Positions 23,477 through 35,530 of a stretch of 64,000 nucleotides of DNA are shown piece by piece. Numbering within the stretch: position 1 is the first letter of the stretch; the number at the start of each line of letters is the position of its first letter. The notes beneath the pieces are model-generated. The model was not told the DNA's origin. It did not search any database and was given only the letters and a program-made list of their open reading frames with translations. A program made the translations under genes and the position numbers. Source of the stretch: Isoetes taiwanensis (Eukaryota > Streptophyta > Lycopodiopsida > Isoetales > Isoetaceae); contig JAJEKV010000083.1 in the NCBI GenBank assembly GCA_021234155.1, positions 4,567,250 through 4,631,249 of the forward strand, given 5' to 3'.

Positions 23477-25455
23477 TAGTACAAGAAGCTTGTAACGAAC
23501 CAAGAAATGTTGGCGAGAATAATGGCCATGCATAAACCATAATGTGAAAATAAGAGGTTCCATTGTGTTTGTGAAAGTGAAGAAGTTACAAACAACCATG
23601 GTCTATATCCAAATCATTCGTAATAGCATAACCTGAAATACTTTTATTATTACTTGTTTTCTCCTATTAGTAATTTATGGTCATCGATGTTCATAATATT
23701 CCATGACATATTCCCTCTTCTACACTCTGCACCATCCATTCAATACCATGATGGGGTCAAAACAAAAATTTGACCTTATCATATGGTTTTCGAACCATTG
23801 CACAAAGTCAAAATACAAGTCTAGAATATTTATTGTTCCGAATCTTGTTCACAAGCTAACATAAAGTGTAGAAACTGATACCCATTGTCCTCTAAACAAA
23901 GAGCAAAACTAGAATGTGAACAAAAACAAAAAAGCAAAACTACTTGAGAAGAATCAAAGAGAAGAAAAGCTGAAAAATCCATGGCTGATTAATAATAGAA
24001 GGAAAATAATTTACTACAATTCCAGATGAGATTTGCAAAAGTTCGTGGCTGATCCTGTGCATATTCCTTGCTGCTTTCCGTCACAACAGAGAATCTTAAT
24101 CCTTTAACCCTTGAATCCTCAATTGCAATTGGACGTTAGAATAACTTCTTCAAAATTTGTTATATCTTCAAATCTCACTAAGTGTTTGTCTCCATGACCT
24201 TGTGATTGTGCAGGCAATTGTTTCAATTCCTTGGTCTTCATGATTATGCAAATATCTGTTTGAAACCTAAAACAAGTAGCAAGAGTAGCATCAACTCATT
24301 GTGCACATACAACAAAAAGAAAATGGCAACAATTAAAAGAATCAGCAATAATTGCTTCTCTAGAAGCTCCACATATAAGATTCTAAATCAAATTCACTTT
24401 CCAGCTGTAGTCTCATTATGCATGTGCTGCCAATGCGTTATGTAACTATGCAGCACCAACAAGCATCCACTGCCCTTCGGCACCTACACAAGGTTATGAT
24501 CTGTATGAATACGTAGCATGGGGAATTGAACCCTTTCACTAAAGCGACTCCTCATTGCTTCTCTCCTCATCAAAGTCGGTGGGCACTCCTACAACTAACT
24601 AGCCCATTAAGGGCAATTTTCCATGGGCCTCCCGTCTCAAGGTTTTTTGGAGGTCAGATTGTGGATGCAGGGTCCCCATGGACGCCTCATCTTGAGGAGC
24701 TCAGGTTTTTGGCCTGAAATGGAAGTATTAGCAACACATTTCTGAGCGCCCAGGTTTTGGACTTGCAAGAAAATTCCATGTCTCTAGTTTCATAGGAAAT
24801 CACCTAGTCCAAGAGGCAAATTAGAATGGAAACACGGAAACAAATTGCTCACAATCGCATCACGAAAAATGGATATGCTAGAAAGCAACAATCTAGATGA
24901 GTCAAGGAAAGAAGATAAGTTGCACAGAATTGCATCTAAAATTGAGCATGCGAAAAAGCAAGAGTGCACTCAACCACAACAATACAAAAAACATTTTCAA
25001 TTGTTCCCTCACAACCACAACATAAAAAACCTATGACAAAAAACAATGCAAAAAAAAAAGGGATGGAAAATGCCTTCCATGCCGCTGCATCCGCAGCCAT
25101 TACGACATATAGGTTAGAAGGCGCCATCTATAACACCCACAAAAATATGCATGTCTATGGCCTCTTCCTCTTTACCTGTTTCAGATTGCTTTGTCCACCA
25201 TCAACATAATATACCACCACATATGAATATCCCAAAAAGTCGATCAGGAACCTTTTATAATAAACTATGCTTTCTACAAAATTTAAACCTTAAAATAAAG
25301 AAGAAATACTATTATGCCTAAGAAGATCCCTATTTAACCAGGCCCCTGTGAATTATATGTCCGCAACTCAATTATAGTTAAAATTGTCATGCTGTCTTCT
25401 GATTAGTAAGGCTTGAGCTTCTGGTTGAACCTTTATATATCAGCATCCACAAGAA

Positions 25456-26460
25456 TCTGGATCAGAGTGATACTGCTATTGACTTCGCTTGATTCAAATG
25501 AGAGCCTTTATAGCCTTCTGATCAGATAACATTATAGTTGAAGGGTGCACTTCATGTGCATTCCTCCCACATAATGCTTCTTGAGGCAAATAAAAATAGA
25601 AAATATCCCATTGGCGGTCATATTTGGCTCCTTTTGAAGCCTTATGAACCATTGCAGCCTCAACTAAGAACACTTGGAAAATGTTTTTGAGCTTATTCAA
25701 GTTAGGGTCTATCCGAGATGGCAATCAGATTATGATGTTTCCAGATAGTCCATCAACTTGAAGTCCTAATTGTGTCCCTAAAAGGGGAGCTTTAGTTTAA
25801 ATATTGAAGCAAAGAAGCTTCATCTCAAGGAGTAGCACCAAAAGAGGGTTAAACCACCGCCGTAATGGAGCTAGCCATGGACATGTGAAAAACATGCGGA
25901 GTTGTCTCCTTTTAACCATATCTCAAAGGGCACCATTTTGTGACTTGATCTTTGTATTGGGTCAGATAAATATTGTTCTTCAGGCTTTTATCAGTAAAAA
26001 CCATCTGAATAGAGCAATTTTATTTGCACATTATAGTTCCAACCTTGTCTTACCAGGGATGTGGCCTCATTGGAACAACTCCAAATTGCGCTTACTTTCA
26101 AATCTAGTTCATCTAACATGAGAGCATAGATCTTGACCACTTTATAGTCTTTCCCATTGCATGTCCAATTGAGGGTGGATAACTTAGGTATGTCCTCGTG
26201 AAGCTGGTGAGCCTAAGTCACAGTTTGATAGATGCTCCTATTTATATAAGTATCTTGTATCAAAGGGACTATTTTCTACCAGGATTTCCAACCCTCTACT
26301 CTAAGAGAGCCAATCAATAGTGTGCGAACCTACCTGCTACTATTCCTTATATTTGGAAGGATGCTTTAAGGCCATACAATCTGCATCCTCTTCAATGAGG
26401 ATGTGGTACCAAAAACCCAAAATCACTAGTAGTATTGCACAGGAATAGCTTCAAAACATT
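25456..26460 (-). mobile_element. L1-type LINE 3' fragment
   Basis: This is closely related to 28131-29180, sharing GATCTGGATCAGAGTGATAC-type ends and long internal blocks. On the minus strand a degenerate frame contains RMFFTCPWLAPLRRWFNP. It resembles the zinc-binding region after the RT of plant L1 LINEs (usually LFF.CP.....W). Stops and frame changes are frequent. A homologous copy lies within the longer LINE at 28131-30780. Confidence 0.65.
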
Positions 26461-26466
26461 TGAATG

Positions 26467-28136
26467 CCTTTGCAAGGCAAGCTGGACGGGCGCCCAATTT
26501 GGCAGTGCTAGAAGTGCTAGTTTAACTTAACACATCCCTTGACCTCCCGAGGTAATTGGGGGCCCAATTTGAACCCGGGGGAGGTGCTATGAAATTTGGT
26601 TAAGGCTCACCTTTGCAAGGCAACCTGGGAAGCAGAGTTTCATTAAATTTGGAATATAGAAGACAAGTTGGATTAATTTTTATATAGTATACCTCGGAGG
26701 GTTATGTGTATTACAAAAGGTTATGTATACCTGTTGTATACTAACTCAACCAGATTACAACAAGATTACAAGTACTATTACTCTTCTGAATCATCGTCAC
26801 CAAGCGCTCTAGAGATCCTTTTGATCATGAACAATTGATGCTCTCTATTCCATATAAGATGGATGATAACATCGAAGGGATCAGGATAATGGCGGGCAGG
26901 ATTGATAGCAACGGTGGTCAACCAGTCTTCAAGCGATATACCTCACTCGTGGCACTGCAAGAGGTCCTCATGGTTCATCTTTCAAGTAATGGAATCACGT
27001 TCAGGACCAGAATGTGCCATAGCTAGATGGAGGCCATTGTTTATGGACTCGGCAATTGATGGTATATACATAGAAATTATTGGATATATATACTACGTAT
27101 GATACTCATATATACCCAATAATGTTGCTGCAGTGGACATGAATAATTTTATGGGTATAAGTGTAGCTGCATTCGATGGCATAAGGCATTCATTTGCTAT
27201 GTCTCGACATCCTACTAAAGTTCTCGAGAGGTCGCAATTGCGTCCTCCTGCTGAACATCTGGACTCCCATACTTGCTCTATGAGCTTCAAAGATCTATAT
27301 GCATGCAAGCAAATAAGTATCATCCTTGATCCCTGGCTGAATGGTATAGCAGAGGGTCGGGAGAGAGATTCCCCTGGCGAGTACCGTGTTGTTATCAATC
27401 TTGTTTGGGTTCTAGAACGCGACGCTTATGAGCTTGATAATATCACCAATGCCTATAATCTATGAATCATGTATGCTATAAGAATATTATGCATGATGAA
27501 TAAACAAATGTAAGGTTAAAATGCATTATGCGGTTATTAAAGATGTAAGCATTTATTTGTGATCTAAGTTATAGTAATGTACAAGATCTAATGTATTAAG
27601 ATGAATAAGATATATATAGTAAAGTACAGCTTCACTTGACCCAGCCCTTGACCTCTCGAGAAAATTGGGCGCGCGCTCAATTTGAGCCCCGACGAGGCGC
27701 CAAGAGACTTGGATGATGCTTGCCTTCCCAGGGCAAACTGGGCAGGCGCCCACTTTGGGTTCCTTGGAGGCGCCTTTTTAACTTGACTTAGACCATGACC
27801 TCCTGGAGTTATAGGGCTATTATGCTCTTCTTATGGAAATAGAGAGAAACTGTTGTATTCATATAGAAACGAAGTACATAGACCTAGCAAAATGCCTGAA
27901 CACAGCTAAAGCAACACATATATAAAGAAAGATAATAGATAATATCAGAGAGCAAAGTTTCAGTCAATGCCCAGTGCAACCTTAATAAGATCCTCTAGAT
28001 TGAATTCCGCAATGTTACTTCGACTGAACAGATCCAGCCAGTCATCCAATTCTGCGATAGAGGGAGTAGTGTTGTTCACGAGCTTGATAGCCAAAGCTTC
28101 ACGCTGCCTTTCTTGCAAAGCTTTTTGAACGATCTG
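26467..28136. repeat. Dispersed 1.7-kb repeat, copy A
   Basis: This matches 33835-35530 in the same orientation. The order is a GCGCCCAATT palindromic module, an AT-rich part, a conserved 110-codon frame, a second palindromic module (27630-27780), and a terminal piece matching the last exon-like part of the minus-strand locus at 35402. Its right end meets the LINE at about 28131. It has no terminal repeats, so its mobility is unproven. Confidence 0.8.
27133..27465 (+). CDS. Unrecognised 110-codon frame conserved in two repeat copies
   Basis: The frame starts MDMNNFMGISVAAFDGIRHS and includes SMSFKDLYACK and ILDPWLNGIAEG, ending ERDAYELDNITNAYNL. Its homologue at 34510-34873 keeps the same words with scattered substitutions, but shifts frame after an expanded GA run. 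I do not recognise the family. A CAG|TGGAC context just upstream could be an exon boundary, so it may be one exon of a captured gene. Expression is unknown. Confidence 0.35.
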   Translation: MDMNNFMGISVAAFDGIRHSFAMSRHPTKVLERSQLRPPAEHLDSHTCSMSFKDLYACKQISIILDPWLNGIAEGRERDSPGEYRVVINLVWVLERDAYELDNITNAYNL

Positions 28137-30780
28137 GATCAGAGTGATACTGCTATTGACTTCGTTCTTGACTCAAATGAGAGCCTTTATAGCCTTCTGA
28201 TCAGATAACATTATAGTCGAAGGGTGCATTCATGTGCATTCTCCCCACATAATGTCTCTTGGGCAAATCTGTCAAAGAAAGAGTCTAAATCATTAAAAAA
28301 TACAGAGTATCCCACTGGCGGTCATATTTGGCTCATTTTGAAGCCTTATGAGCCATTGTAGCCTCAACTAACAACACTTGGAATATGTTTTTGAGCTCAT
28401 TCAAGCTAGGGTCTACTGAGAGATGGCAACTGTATTCTGTTGTTTCCAGATAGCCCATCAACTTGAAATCCTAATTGTGTTTCTAAAAAGGGGGGTTTTA
28501 GTTTAAACTAGAAAGGGGGTTTTAGTTTAAATATCGAAGCAAGGAAGCTTCATCTGTGGGAGTAGCACCAATAAGAGGGTTAAACCACTGCCAAAATGGA
28601 GCTAGCCATGGACAGGTGAAAAACATGCGGAGTTGTCTCCTTTTAACCATATCCCAAAGGGCACCATTTTGTGACTTGATCTTTGTATTGGGTCAGATAA
28701 CTATTGGTCCTTAGGCTTTTATCAGTAAAATCTGAATATAGCAATTTTATTTGCACATTATAGTTTCCAACCTTGTCTTACCAGGGATGTGGCCTCATTG
28801 GAACAATTCCAAATTGCGCTTCCTTTCAAATCTGGTTCATCTAACAGGAGAGCATAGATCTTGACCACTTTATAGTCTTTTCCATTGCATGTCCAATTGG
28901 GGGTGGAGAACTTAGGTATGTTCTCGTGAAGCTGGCGAGCCTAAGTCACAGTTTGATAGATGCTCCTATTTGTACAAGTATCTTGTATCAAAGAAACTAT
29001 TTTCTACCAGGATTTCCAACCCTCTACTCTAAGAGAGCCAATCAATATTGTGCGAACCTACCTGCTACCATTCCTTATATTTGGGAGGATGCTTTAAGGC
29101 TATACAACCTTCATCCTCTTCAATGAGGTTGTGGTACCAAAAAACTCAAAATCACTAGTAGTATTGCACAGGAATAGCTTCAAAACATTTAAATTCCTAG
29201 TTCTAGGCTGATATGATTCTTTTGAGAATTTTTGCAGTACTAGGTGTAGCCTTCAGCTGATAATAAGCCGAGTTAAGCAATTGGTGGGGGAGTGAAGGAG
29301 CCGCCACAAGAGTGGCTTCACTTATCCAGAACTGGGTAAGCTTCAGAGTGGGAGAGTTTGCATCTGGAAGAAGCGATCTCCACACTATTTTGATTGCCAA
29401 GGCTTGAGAATGAGCAAAGCGGTCTTTGTAGCCTAAACCACTCCCCTTCTTGAGGAGTGTCAGATTTCCTCAAGAGACCATTTGAGCCCACTACCAAATA
29501 TAATCCCTCATAGCATTTTCCAACCTTCTGTGTGACTTTTTATTAGCAATAATGGCCAAGGACAAGAATACAGGTGTATTGGCTATAATATTGTCAACAA
29601 TCTACACTTTGCCTGCAAGAGAAAGTGACTTAGGATAAATTTTTGATTTTCTTCCTCATTCTATTGGTAGTAGGTTTCGAGAGGTCTGTCAAATCCGTAC
29701 TGATTGCTAAAGGAAGTCCAAGCAGTTCGATAGTAGTTCTATTTCCTATGATCTTGATGTCATTCCATTCAATGAGGTCAGAATGCAGAATTATTGTACT
29801 CTTATCTTTGTTTAGGACTTTTGATGCCATCCAACATCCAAAAAAAGTTCTATTGTATCCATCATTGTAGAGGAATACAAATGCATTATCTAGATACTAC
29901 AGTATGAGAAGAAACCAAGATTCCCAGAAAGCTGAAGACATTGGATCTATTTTCTTATCCCGGTCTAATACCCCTCTTACGCTTAAAGAAATCTGAGGGG
30001 GCTCCATTGACTAAGACTGTTGAACAACCAGCTTCGTTTAGGCCATGTATATTTTATCCATGAGAGCTTGAGAAAAACCTAAATGTTTCATAGCCCTGTA
30101 CAAAAAACTCCAGTTGAGTATTATAAGCTCTTTTGAAATCAAGCTTAAGTAGTACACAATTTTGTTTGAAGGCAAAGTTCTAGTGTAGCCCCTCATGAGC
30201 ACCAGTAAGCTATCAAGAATACTCCTGGCTGGCAAAAATGTAGATTGGACAGTATTTATGGCTTTCAATCTATTTACCAAGATCTTTGCCAATATTTTGT
30301 ATAAGGAATTAATCAAGGAGATGGGCCTCCAGTCTGAGAATGTGGTAGGGATGTCTACCTTAGGAACTAAAGCTATTAGTCTAGCCCAACATTAATGGCG
30401 GGGTGGAATTTGGATGTTCCTCATGCTCCCTGGACGAACGTGACAAGATTCCTCTTCATAATCCCCCAAAAGATTTCAAAGAACTCAAACCATGGACCAA
30501 GGCTCTTGCCATGAGCTATGCCCTTGATTAGTATCTATATTTCAATCTCCCGTTGGGAGAGACAGGATAGCAAGGCCAATCATATTAAAAAACTCAGCTG
30601 AGCTAGTGACATCACCTTGCTCATATGCAAAACATTTCTGGTACTTGTCTTTGAAAAAATTCTATATATCAACTTGCTCAGTGATCATAGAAAGCTTAAA
30701 TAATCCATTCCTTCTCTTGTCAGATGAAAAAATTCTATATATCAACCTGCTCAGTGATCATAGAAAGTCCAGATAAGGAA
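28131..30780 (-). mobile_element. L1-type LINE, degenerate reverse-transcriptase region
   Basis: On the minus strand the order is LIALVPKVDIPTTFSDWRPI, SLINSLYKILAKILVNRLK and FLPARSILDSLLV (about 30420-30180), then NKDKSTIILHSD with ELLGLPLAIS (about 29810-29720), then the zinc-binding-like tail at about 28700. This is the standard order of the plant L1 RT, which primes on nicked target DNA. The catalytic F-ADD segment is not readable in any frame that I followed. Stops are common, and the endonuclease and ORF1 parts are missing or too decayed to recognise. Confidence 0.85.
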
Positions 30781-32170
30781 CAATTACCAAAACATATATA
30801 TACATTTTCTTAGTGTATAAGATTTATGTAGCTTTAGCTTAAAGCTATAAAATCATCATTTGACAAAAATATAGTAATTTCGTACCTATTTATCATATTT
30901 CAATTGTATGTATTACTCTATCACCATCGATGATTCTGTTTTCATCCTTTAGCTTTGATACAGAACCTCTAAGTGCACTAGAGGTGCCAATTTGCTCAAC
31001 ATTCGAATTATCTGCAATACTTTAACAACTTTGTCCTAGTAGTATAGTTATACGAGGTGGTGCATATCCCTTACTACCAGTAACAGAAGGCGTTCTGGAT
31101 CTTGCGTGTCTAGTTTTCCTTTCGTGTATGTTACTAGACCCAGCTTCTACATTTAGCATAAACGTAACAAGTTTTATAAGGTTTCAAAAAAGGCCGAACA
31201 TGTAGTCAGATCTGCAACCCAGTGCTAAAATATATTTGGCAAAAAATCCAAAAGTAAAAAACCTAAGTCAAGATTTCTTGAAAAATATGGAACCGGATCG
31301 CTAGCCTGTGAAAAATCCGGCCAATATGATCAACCTACACCGGATATGCAGGGGCTAGGTTTCCATGAGGTCAAAAATGTATCCGTGATCTGTTATCCAA
31401 GTGCTAAAATGACCGAAAGTAATCCGTACAAAGAAAAGAAAAAATATGATGTATTTTCCGTTCTCGCAACAACAATGCCACCAACAAACTTGTTCAAGGA
31501 TTTAGGTTGAAGAACTGTTCTGTGTAATCAATTTTAAATATAACCCAGACAACCAATGCTAAAAATGCCAGGTACAAAGAAAAGAAAAAATATGATGTAT
31601 TTTCCAGATTCTGCAACAACAATGCCACAAAACAAACTTGTTCAAGGATTTAGGTTGAAGAACGGTTCTGTGGAATCGATTTTAAATTTAACCCAGACAA
31701 CAGAGCAGTCAAAGAAATTTAGCTTATTACCAAAATAAGTCCAAAAAAAATTGATATGTTGCAAATATATTGAGAAAGCAAACCTTGATAGAAAATAACT
31801 TCCTAGAGCTTAGGGCTCCTTGAAAAGATGGGAGTAGAAAAGAGGCAACCTAAAGAGTTTGTAGGAAGAAGAAGCAGATTCATAGTCCTGGTAGGGAAAC
31901 ATCATTCCTGACTATAAACCACATCCAAGTTTCACTTAAATTTTTCTTCTAAGACATGACATAACATGAACACTAATCTAATGATACTAACAAAGAAATC
32001 TTTGCTTTTGCACCATATAGAAACTAAATTATAAACCTACACACAAGCCTACACCTAGATAAATAAACAATACAAACTAAGAGCAAAGAAGAAGAAAAAA
32101 CTAAGAAAAGGAATACTCAAAGAGAACGCCCATAGGAATAAGTTGGGAGACAATGACAATATATAGAGAA
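30640..32170. other. Non-coding region with two local tandem duplications
   Basis: TTCTATATATCAAC.TGCTCAGTGATCATAGAAAG occurs twice about 75 bp apart (near 30660 and 30730). A roughly 150-bp unit occurs twice at about 31410-31560 and 31560-31710, with shared words AAAAAATATGATGTATTTTC and TTGTTCAAGGATTTAGG. No gene is recognised. Confidence 0.55.
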
Positions 32171-32180
32171 AAAGGAAAAA

Positions 32181-32489
32181 TCAGATAAAAATAGGCCAAT
32201 GATATGCCATCTTCCCAGTAATGATGGTTCTATGATGGCATAGAACTACTGCATTCATGAGTCTGATGAAAGTGACGGGAGCATTGGTCAAACCAAAAGG
32301 CATAACATTAAACTCATAATGGCCATATCGCGTTCTGAAGGCCTTATGGACGTTCTCCTCTTTTATCCTTATCTGGTGATACCCTGAATTGAGATCAATC
32401 TTGGAGAAGTATTTAGCTCCTTGTATCTGGTCCATTAGGTGATTTGCCCTTAGTAAAGCATACCTATTCTTGATAGTATGCTTGTTCAA
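32181..32489 (-). pseudogene. Ty3/gypsy reverse-transcriptase fragment
   Basis: The frame contains [20 protein letters not shown], then [20 protein letters not shown] followed by PVTFIRLMN. These are the RT fingers and palm blocks of chromovirus-like gypsy elements, including the first catalytic Asp (SKIDL). The second catalytic block, normally Y-DD, is missing, so it is a fragment. It is different from the gypsy at 40556, which has the DGYS and YKVLPFGLTN forms. Confidence 0.85.
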
Positions 32490-32689
32490 TTGATCGCTTA
32501 AGTCTTTCTTATTCCAAAAGTCGGTCTTTCTCGAAGATTCTCTTACTCAGAAGAGCCCAATTGGGTGGTGAGCTCTGCCCTTAAGGGGTGGATTTGCGCT
32601 TATTTCCTTTATTTCTTAATGTTTGATTGCAGATAAAGCTTGGGGGCTACTCATTTGTTTTGCACATAAAGCTTGGAGTTTACCCTTTC

Positions 32690-33440
32690 GTATCATACTA
32701 CCAATTTCAACTATCATCCATGAGAAGCTGACTCACACCTATTGCCAATTCCTACCAGTTCCAAAGTATATCACATATGAGGAGCTTACGCATACTTACC
32801 ACCAAGTTGAAAGTATCAAACAGAGGAGCTGAATCACATCTAGTACCAATTTCAAAGTATCACCCATTAGGAGCTTACTGACATCTACTATCGATTCCAA
32901 AGTATCATCCATGGGAAGCTGATCCATACATACTGCCAATTCCAAAGTATCACAATCATCCATGTGGCTCAACATCCATTTGTCAATCTACGAGGATCTT
33001 ACTGCCACATATTGCCAATTCTAAAGTGTTGCCTATTGGGGAGCTTATTTACACCTACTACTAATTCCAAAGTATCATCCATAAGAGCCTACTCATACCT
33101 ACTACTATGCATACCCTATTAAGGAACTTATTACCACCTATTACCGATCCTAAAGCATCACCCCTGAGGAGCTTACTTATGCCTACTACCAATTCCAAAG
33201 CATGACCAATGAGGAGCTTATCTACGCCTACTACGATTTTCAAAGTATTGCCTATTTTGAAAATTCTCTATTTTTGGATGAGCACCTGAGCATATAGAAC
33301 ATTCTATTTTGACTCTTTGCAATTTTTCAAAAAACTTTCTATTTGTAGACTGAGGTGCTCAACCATGAGCATCTAGAATATTGTGGAACTTTATAAAACT
33401 ATCTAAACCATCGTATTTTAAGTTTTTAAAAAGTTTCAAA
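32690..33440. repeat. 45-bp minisatellite block with AT-rich companion repeat (block 1)
   Basis: Divergent copies of GAGGAGCTTACTCACACCTA, CTACCAATTCCAAAGTATCA run to about 33250. They are followed by the companion repeat containing GACTGAGGTGCTCAACCATGA. The same pairing occurs at 58860-64000. The open frames here are repeat translations, not genes. Confidence 0.8.
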
Positions 33441-33534
33441 AAGAGTTTCAAGCATTCAGGAGAGGTGCCTTCGGATCGAGTACCTCCACCTCCACCACCA
33501 GTCGAGATTGATGATCATGAGGAGTTCGAGGTTT
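33441..33534 (+). pseudogene. Possible C-terminal scrap of a Ty3/gypsy polyprotein
   Basis: The frame reads GEVPSDRVPPPPPPVEIDDH then EEFEV and a stop. This resembles the proline-rich hinge before the chromodomain in chromovirus integrases (PPPP.V..EEE.EV). The fragment is about 30 codons and the match is compositional, so the call is weak. It directly adjoins the minisatellite block, which might therefore be retroelement-derived. Confidence 0.35.
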
Positions 33535-33689
33535 GAGAGAATGCTTGAGAAACCTGTGCTTCATATGGCTGTATAGATGTGAAATGATGTAATTATTTAT
33601 TTTATCAAATGAGATATTTTATTCAATTTTTCTTGTTTTAAAGTTGTTGTGAAGATTCTTTTGTTTCTAGCACTCCACCTTCTAATGCT

Positions 33690-34010
33690 CTCCACCTTGC
33701 CTTCCCAAGGCAAACATGGCAGGTGCCTAATTTGGCAGGGCCAGAAGTGCCAGCTTAACTTAACCCTCCCGAGGTAATTGGGCGAGCGCCCAATTTGAGC
33801 CCCGGGGAGCCGCTATGAAATTTGGTTGGCGCTTGCCTTTGCAAGGCAAACTGGACAGGCGCCCAATTTGGCAGTGCTGGAAGTGCCAGTTTAACCTTAA
33901 CGCACCCCTTGACCTCCCGAGGTGATTGGGCAGGCGCCCAATTTGAACCCTGGGGAGGCACTCGGAAATTTGGTTGAGACTCGCCTTTGCAAAGCAAACT
34001 GGGCAGTTTC
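33690..34010. repeat. GCGCCCAATT palindromic module, two to three units
   Basis: Units of about 130 bp contain GACCTCCCGAGGTAATTGGG and GCGCCCAATTTGAGCC. AATTGGGC (33776-33783) and GCCCAATT (33788-33795) form a perfect 8-bp inverted repeat around GAGC. The same module is found at 26467-26640, 27630-27780 and 35045-35200, always in the same orientation. Confidence 0.7.
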
Positions 34011-35530
34011 ATTAAATTTGGAATATAGAAGACAAGGTTGAATAATTTTTATATAGTATACCTCGGAGAGTTATGTGTATTACAAAAGGTTATGTATACC
34101 TATTGTATACTAACTCAACTAGATTACAACAAGATTACAAGTAGTATTACTCTTCTGAATCATCGTCACCAGACGCTCCAGAGATCCTTTTGATCATGAA
34201 CAATTGATGCTCTCTATTTCATATAGATGGATGATAACATCGAAGGGATCAGGATAATGGCACGCAGGATTGATAGCAACAGTAGTCAACCAGTCTTCAA
34301 GCACTATACCTCGCTTGCGGCACTACAAGAAGTCCTCATGGTTCATCTTGCAAGTAATGGAATCACGTTCAGGACCAGAATGTGTCATAGCTAGACGGAG
34401 GCCAATGTTGATGGACTCAGCAATTTGATGCATAGTTATACCCACCAAAATTATTGATGGTATATACATAGAAATTATTGGGATATATATACTATGTATG
34501 ATACTCGTATATATACCCGATAATGTTGCTGCAGTGGACATAAATAATTTTATGGGTATAAGTGTAGCTGCATTGGATGGCATAAGGCATTCATTTGCTA
34601 TGTCTCGACATCCTGCTAGAGTTCTCGAGAGGTCGCATTTGCCTTCTTCTGCTGAACATCTGGACTCCATTACTTGCTCTATGAGCTTCAAAGATCTATA
34701 TGCATGCAAGCAAAGAGGTATCATCCTTGATCCCTGGCTGAATGATATAGCAGAGTGTCGAGAGAGAGAGAGAGAGATTCCGCGACGAGTACCATGTTGT
34801 TATCAATCTTGTTTGGGTTCCAGAGCGTGACGCTTATGAGCTTGATAATATCACCAATGCCTATAATCTATGAATCAGGTATGTTATAAGAGTATTATGC
34901 ATGATGAATAAATAAATGTAAGGTTAAAGTGTATTATGCAGTTATTAAAGATGTAAGCATTTATATGTGATCTAAGTTATAGTAATGTACAAGATCTAAT
35001 GTATTAAGATGAATAAGATATATATAGTAAAGTACAGCTTCACTTGACAAGCCCTTGACCTCCCGAGGAAATTGGGCTTGTGCTCAATTCGAGCCCCGAC
35101 GAGGCGCCAAGAGACTTGGATGACGCTTGCCTTCCCAGGGCAAACTGAGCAGGCGCCCACTTTGGGTTCCTTGGAGGCGCCTTTTTAACTTGACTTAGAC
35201 CATGACCTCCTAGAGTTATAGGGCTATTATGCTCTTCTTATGGAAATAGAGAGAAACTGTAGTATTCATATAGAAACGAAGTACATAGACCTAGTAAAAT
35301 GCCTGAACACAGCTAAAGCAACACACATATAAAGAAAGATAATAGATAATATCAGAGAGCAAAGTTTTAGTCAATGCCCAGTGCAACCTGAATAAGATCC
35401 TCTAGATTGAATTCCGCAATGTTACTTCGGCTGAACAGATCCAGCCAGTCATCCAATTCTGCGAGAGAGAGGGAGTAGTGTTGTTCACGAGCTTGATAGC
35501 CAAAGCTTCACGCTGCCTTTCTTGCTTCTT
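33835..35530. repeat. Dispersed 1.7-kb repeat, copy B
   Basis: This is collinear with 26467-28136. Relative to copy A it has one extra palindromic module upstream and an extra AT-rich piece near 34420-34470. Its right part lies inside the minus-strand locus 35402-36434, which continues past the repeat end here but not in copy A. Copy B therefore looks closer to the source arrangement and copy A like a partial duplicate. Confidence 0.8.
34510..34873 (+). pseudogene. Homologue of the unrecognised 110-codon frame, frameshifted
   Basis: The N-terminal 80 or so codons match copy A (INNFMGISVAALDGIRHSFA, SMSFKDLYACK). An expanded GA run near 34760 shifts the frame. The shared C-terminus (ERDAYELDNITNAYNL) is intact in the next frame up to the stop at 34873. 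Family unknown. Confidence 0.4.

Larger units (their letters stand above)
22359..25440. other. Unique non-coding region outside the duplication
   Basis: No gene or known transposon domain is seen. It contains the 162-bp inverted-repeat element at 22722-22883 and the palindrome at 23447-23476, listed separately. The short frames (for example 24206-24445 and 24964-25209) have low-complexity or unremarkable translations. Confidence 0.5.
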
